A DNA stretch of 64,000 nucleotides from Costus lasius. Its lineage: Eukaryota > Streptophyta > Magnoliopsida > Zingiberales > Costaceae. The DNA lies in contig CM050449.1 in assembly GCA_027563935.2 (NCBI GenBank), positions 56,499,949 to 56,563,948 of the forward strand, written 5' to 3'. Below are positions 58,986 to 64,000 of the stretch, one piece after another (within the stretch, counting starts at the first letter, position 1; each line of letters starts with the position of its first letter). A model generated the notes under the pieces. The model worked only from the letters and a program-made list of their open reading frames with translations, did no database searches and was not told the origin of the DNA. Both the position numbers and the translations under genes were made by a program.

Positions 58986-61339
58986 CTAATGGTTGAGAAA
59001 TCTCAAACCCATGTTATTACAGTGCTTCTCATGCTTCTGCTGCGCCAGAGGCTTGGTAAGCGGGTCAGCCAGATTGTCATCTGTATGAACCTTGCAAATT
59101 TTGATCTCGCCACGATCAATGATCTCCCGGATCAAGTGAAACCGTCTCTGTATGTGCTTGGACTTCTGGTGCGACCGTGGTTCCTTTGCTTGTGCGATGG
59201 CTCCAGTGTTATCACAGAAGATAACCAAAGGATCGACACTCGAAGGAACAACACCAAGTTCTCTCACGAACTTACGAATCCAAACTGCCTCCTTAGATGC
59301 TTCCGAGGCTGCAACATACTCGGCTTCTGTTGTGGAATCAGCAACAGTTGACTGTTTGAAACTCTTCCACACCACTGCTCCACCATTCAAGCTAAAAACA
59401 TAGCCTGATTGCGATCGGAAATCATCCTGGTCCGACTGGAACGAAGCGTCAGTATATCCTTCTATACTGAGTTCTTCCTGACCACCATATATCAAGAACA
59501 TATCTTTGGTCCTCCGCAGATATTTTAAGATGTTCTTGACTGCAATCCAGTGTGCCTGTCCTGGATTACTTTGGAAACGACTGGTCACGCTTAACCCGTA
59601 AGCGACGTCTGGGCGAGTACACAACATCGCATTCATAATGGACCCAATAGCCGAAGCATAAGGCGTATTGTCCATTTCATCTTTCTCAGTCTGTGTTTGT
59701 GGACACTGACTCTTCGAAAGATTCAGACCATGTCTGACTGGAAGATATCCCCTTTTAGATTTCTCTAAATGGAATCTTTCCAGGACCTTATCGATGTAAG
59801 TACTCTGGCACAGCCCGAGAAGCCTCTTAGATCTATCCCTGTAGATCTTCACACCTAACACATAGGCTGCTTCTCCTAAATCTTTCATCTGGAAACATTT
59901 CCTTAGCCATGCCTTAACCGCATGCATTTCTGGAATATCATTTCCAATGATCAAAATGTCATCGACGTAGAGGACTAGGAATGTAATCACGCTCCCACTA
60001 AACCTCTTATATACACACGAGTCATCTTCGTTCTTGATGAAACCAAACTCAGAGATTGATTCATCAAAACGAATATTCCAGCTTCTAGATGCTTGTTTCA
60101 GTCCATAAATGGACCTCTTTAACTTGCATATTTTATGACGATCTGATGGATTAGTGAAACCTTCAGGTTGTGTCATATACACATCCTCATTCAGATTTCC
60201 ATTCAGTAAAGCTGTTTTCACATCCATTTGCCAGATCTCATAATCATAATATGCAGCTATCGCGAAAAGAATCCGAATAGACTTGAACATGGCTACAGGT
60301 GAAAAAGTTTCATCATAATCTATCCCGTAGATTTGTTTGAAACCTTTCGCAACTAGCCTGCCTTTATAGGTAACGACGTTACCATCCATGTCAATCTTCT
60401 TCTTGAAGATCCATTTACAGCCTATAGGGATTACTCCCGGAGGCGGATCAACCAAATCCCAGACTTGGTTATCTGACATGGAGTCCATCTCGGCTCGCAT
60501 AGCTTCAAGCCATCTAGCTGACTCCGGTCCACTGACCGCATCCGCATAAGTGAGGGGTTCATCATTTTCAATGATGTAGACTCCGTCATAGCGCTCAGGC
60601 TGTCGACGGATCCTTCCTGATCTTCGCGGTTCCCGTGATATCTGAGCCTCAGGTTGTTCAGTAACCTGATCCACCGGCTCAGGCTCATCCAACTGCGCTT
60701 GACTACTTTGTCCTTCCTCTGGATTCTCATCCAGCTTTATTTCTCTCCCACTGGCCTCTTGCAGAAGAAACTCCTTCTCAAGAAATATGGCCGTCCGAGC
60801 AACAAATACTTTGTTCTCTTTGGGATCGAAGAAATAATAACCCTTAGTTTCCTTAGGGTAACCGACAAAGATACATTTCTCAGATCTGCTCTCCAGTTTC
60901 CCAGAGGCGAGCTTTTTGACATAAGCCTCGCAACCCCAGATCCTGATAAATGTCAAGCTCGGCTGTTTCCCATACCATAACTCATATGGCGTCTTTGAAA
61001 CTGCCTTGGATGGCACTCGGTTTAGTACCTTTGCAGCTGTTTCCAGTGCAAATCCCCAAAAGGAGTAAGGTAGAGTAGCCTGACTCATCATAGAACGAAC
61101 CATATCAAGTAACGTTCCTGGCGGAGTGAGCTGTGAGATAATCCCACGCTCCTTCAGATAGTCAGTAAACGCATGACTCAAGTATTCTCCACCTCGATCA
61201 GAACGAAGTGCCTTGATATTTCGGCCTAGCTGATTCTGTACTTCATTTTTGAACTCTTTGAACTTGTCAAAAGATTCACTCTTATGTCTCATAAGATAGA
61301 CATAACCATACCTACTGAAATCGTCAGTAAAGGTAATGA
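58986..61339 (-). pseudogene. copia E2 pol fragment: integrase core part, RT, RNase H
   Basis: It is nearly identical to 51530-53883. I see one coding difference (a Leu in E1 is Pro in E2, in the linker before RT). It carries the same loss of 13 residues with the catalytic Glu (near 61112). It is cut at 61339 within the integrase core, so gag, protease, the HHCC site and the leader are absent. No nonsense codon is present in the remaining frame. Confidence 0.93.
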
Positions 61340-61342
61340 TCA

Positions 61343-62355
61343 GAAGCTTACCGATCTCATGCCCTAATCAATCAAACATGATCAGACCAGATCTCACTTA
61401 CAATCAGAGTTTAAACTCCTTTAAACTGAATCCAAACAATTCAGTCCACACGATCTGACTTAAGCAAGCCATATCATCAAATTGTGCGACCCTAAGGGTT
61501 TCCTTTAAATGTCGGTAACGATAACTTACGTTATCACGATCAGTGAGGGGTATCTAGCAACACATCACTGTCTCCCGATATAAAGGAAAGAGTCTTCCAA
61601 GACTTCACCCAAATCACAGCACAAGTGTGAATCAACTCACTAGGCATACATGTTTCCTTTGCCACTGGATGTTCTTATTGGACAAGCGTGTTAAGCCTGT
61701 GACTCCAATATGATGAGCATGATTAGATCAGATGAACATAGTCACCTGGGTATGGCCATACACTATTCTAAATCATCTCATTCAGGGGGCCCCTTTAGAA
61801 CATCACACTCCTTAAACAAGGAGACGGCAATCCTATGTCTATCACTAGTGTCCTAACCTGACTCATGATCATTATCCAAGATAGTTTATAATCATTATGT
61901 TTCAAATGATATTGAACTACCTCAAAACAATGACAATCATCATTTAGAAACACAAGTGATCTCAAGTCAAAGGACATGTGCCACTTGTAGCATACACGGA
62001 TTATTCACATTGTGACAAGCAATTGAATATCCTAGTAGGGTCTGTCCAGTACATCCAATGTACCCATGAGTCTACATCTTATTCCATGCTCGAAGCATCC
62101 TATAAGATTAGAACACATATTAGTCTTAACCATATCAAGGCTGTCTCATGTTCACCAAGATATATCGACTAAGGACATCAGTGCATGTCAGCCTAGCTGA
62201 ACAGCTTTGAGACATTATTCAGTAGTACACTTATTACAGCAGACAAGGTAACAACCTGAATAACAACCATTGCCTTTATAAACTTAAGAGTTTATACAAT
62301 GATACTATTACAATCCCAAGGCCTCAAACATTAGCCTTAAGGGCATACCCCAACA
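61343..62355 (-). repeat. LTR 3 of copia E, truncated
   Basis: 1013 bp matching 57953-58965; the leftmost 692 bp of the LTR are missing. The junction with E2 pol at 61338-61345 has a few unassigned bases (tca). Two substitutions relative to LTR 2 are visible (ctcaatc/ctaaatc, acaagg/acacgg). It ends CCCCAACA followed by the target duplication. Confidence 0.93.
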
Positions 62356-62360
62356 CCAAG
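62356..62360. repeat. target-site duplication of the copia E array, right copy
   Basis: ccaag, equal to 49796-49800. Confidence 0.92.
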
Positions 62361-63697
62361 ATCTTTTTCCACTCCCTTTTTTTTTATATGTGTATCGTCC
62401 ACATTCTCTAATTCGATTACCACCTTTTTTCTGGTGACAAAGTTAGAGTACATTGATCACATAATCAATGTAATATAACTCATATCTTTTTAATAGAAAG
62501 AATTTTTCAAAGATAGCGAAGTTTATGTGGATCGATTCCTCTCAAGACATGCACCCACATAGATACATGCTTTTTCTCTTTGTTACTTCCTTTATTTGGA
62601 TCAAGGAACCTTTCTTCCCAACAAATAGCAAATAGCATGAATATCAACCAAATTAATCTATCAATATCAATCTAAGGCATTATATTCATATGCTAATTTT
62701 ATTTAAAGAAATAGCTTCACTTTAAAACCAAATTCATCAAATAACATGTTCACCCAAAATTTCATTTATCAATCAGTGAAAAATCCCAATAGGTAGATAT
62801 ATATTAGAGAAATAAGTTCAACACAATAAGTCTAATCCTAATCACAGTTATGAATATATATCATCAAGAAAAATTTTGGCATGATAACGGCAATATTTTC
62901 ATGAATAAACAAACCACATAGGCATAATAATAGTAATCATCATCAATTCATAACACACAAAATATCAATCCAAAATATCAAAATATCATATACAACCATA
63001 TTGAATCATCATCAAACAAGTGTCAATATCATCCCAATACAACCATATCGAAAGCATGTAGTAATGAAAACAATTCGAGGATCAGAAGCGGTAGGACACA
63101 AGAAGTTTGAAGGATTTATCTTCTATTTGAACACATGGATTATCAGAAAAATGTAGAAGATGGAATGCAAATGAGTAGGAAAAAAATACTCTCAGAGTTT
63201 TATTAATCCGTGTCAGACCCAATCATCCTCTGTGTCCTCAAGTTCGAACCATCAGCGTTCTCTCTCTCTTTTTTTTATAGAATTACGGTATCATAAAAGG
63301 AATTATGGTACTACTGTAATTTGCAACAAAACTTGTTTTCACCTACACGAAGAAAAGAAAAATTAGTTCTAAGTAAAAATAAAAACAAAACAAAGTAAAA
63401 GAAAATAGGCTAAAGTAAAAGTGCTTGGGTTGTCTCCTAAGAAGCGCTAATTTAAAGGTCATTAGCTTGACCGTTCTGCACTCGGATTTGATCGTGATTT
63501 CTTTAGTTGTCATGTTGATCTCTCAATGTTTTATTCATGGCTTCTAGGAACATAATGCTCATTCATGAAACAGTGTCCAATCTTACTCAAGTACCTTTTT
63601 CCTTTCTCAAGCAGTTTTGATCTTCCTTTTCTCCTTTGTCTCTTCTTCTTTTTTGCCGCTTTCTCCTGAAATTCTCTATTCACACACTCAAATGATA
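62361..63697 (-). other. G3 3' noncoding region, continued
   Basis: AT-rich DNA matching in inverted orientation the G1 3' noncoding region (for example gtggaaaaagat..tgg beside the E site, and tttgatgaat.. blocks). It carries tacggtatc-like motifs near 63285-63325 and the conserved cttgggttgtctcctaag motif at 63421-63448. A Lys/Arg-rich open frame on the minus strand (63531-63779, running into G4) sits where the pol C-terminus could be, but I cannot identify it. Confidence 0.62.
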
Positions 63698-64000
63698 TGT
63701 TGATAGGTTTCCGCAAGTGCACGGAATTATCGAAGTAATAAAAATATCGATCCACAGAGACCTTATTGTTAATTACCAAATAATTGTTTTCTCGCTAGCT
63801 AAGTAAACCAAATATGATGCAAATAAGTAATAGAAATAATGCTAAATATAATCAGAGAGGTAAACATGGGACTAGGGTTTTATCCACCTTAATTTCAATG
63901 ATTAGATATAATAAAAGGTCGTCAATCAAATATTGTTAAGATAAAGACCTAATTTACTTGATAAAGTTATTGTCTCACTTTCGTGCAGACAACCATACAG
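63698..64000 (-). repeat. G4: Athila-type LTR, left end only
   Basis: It begins tgttgataggtttccgcaagtgcacgg, matching the ends of the G2 and G3 LTRs, and continues through ..cactttcgtgcagacaa.. past the window edge. No primer-binding site lies to its left, so it is a solo LTR or a truncated/nested copy. Confidence 0.65.

Larger units (their letters stand above)
49801..62355 (-). mobile_element. copia E: tandem LTR-internal-LTR-partial internal-partial LTR array
   Basis: A single target duplication (ccaag) flanks three LTRs and two internal regions. Unit E1 (49801-58965) is complete. Unit E2 shares the middle LTR, runs 58966-61339 and then jumps to LTR sequence at 61343. E1 and E2 share the same 39-bp integrase deletion, and differences between matching parts are only a few bases. 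This fits one insertion followed by unequal LTR recombination and then an internal deletion of about 4.07 kb. An assembly duplication is the alternative for part of it. Confidence 0.9.

Noticed and set aside
1..64000. Host gene, tRNA, rRNA or organelle insertion
   Set aside because: Every stretch I could place belongs to LTR elements or their noncoding parts; the primer-binding sites are only 12-18 base matches to tRNA ends.

Overview
The window is plant nuclear DNA made almost entirely of nested LTR retrotransposons. I found no host protein gene, tRNA, rRNA or CRISPR array. A plant origin is inferred from the element families: a Ty1/copia family with a tRNA-iMet primer site, and Athila-like Ty3/gypsy elements with a primer site resembling the 3' end of tRNA-Asp. 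The species cannot be named from the sequence. The density and depth of nesting suggest gene-poor heterochromatin.

Layout, using letters assigned here. G1 is an Athila-like element on the + strand: 5' LTR 1-47 plus 10585-11909, internal region to 16146, 3' LTR 16147-17706 plus a tail at 47178-47366. It lacks all pol domains. Its 5' LTR is interrupted by F, a probable solo LTR (48-966 plus 10122-10584). F is interrupted by copia element A (967-10116, minus strand, TSD ccttg). The G1 3' LTR is interrupted by a large nest (17707-47177): a truncated + strand LTR (H), a fragment of a copia element (D'), the 3' half of copia C, complete copia B inside C (23165-32257, TSD ggaac), the 5' half of copia D fused to C by a patchwork junction near 33.83 kb, and G2, a minus-strand Athila-like element with recognisable gag, protease, RT, RNase H and integrase (40239-47177). 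From 47367 to 63697 lies G3, a third Athila-like element (minus strand). Its 3' noncoding region is interrupted by copia E (49801-62355, TSD ccaag), a tandem LTR-internal-LTR-partial internal-partial LTR array. A fourth Athila-type LTR (G4) begins near 63698 and runs off the window.

The copia family encodes one Gag-Pol polyprotein of about 1,290 residues, read leftwards, in the order gag with CCHC knuckle, protease, DD35E integrase, RT with YVDD, RNase H. Its leader is about 1.8 kb and its LTRs are 1.64-1.71 kb. Every copy is disabled, but lightly: A has three nonsense codons, B two, and E1 one nonsense codon plus a 39-bp deletion that removes the integrase catalytic Glu. Most nonsense codons are C-to-T type changes (often CAG to TAG), as expected from deamination of methylated cytosine.

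I found no clear new biological system. The observations most worth a second look are the tandem E array built from an integrase-dead element, the patchwork C/D junction, the pol-less G1 element with a zinc-knuckle/acidic reading frame, conserved palindromes and telo-box-like motifs in otherwise divergent LTRs, recurring TTACGGTACCGTAA-type palindromes in the Athila-like LTRs, a 37-nt perfect hairpin at an element junction, and a duplicated primer-binding site in G2.
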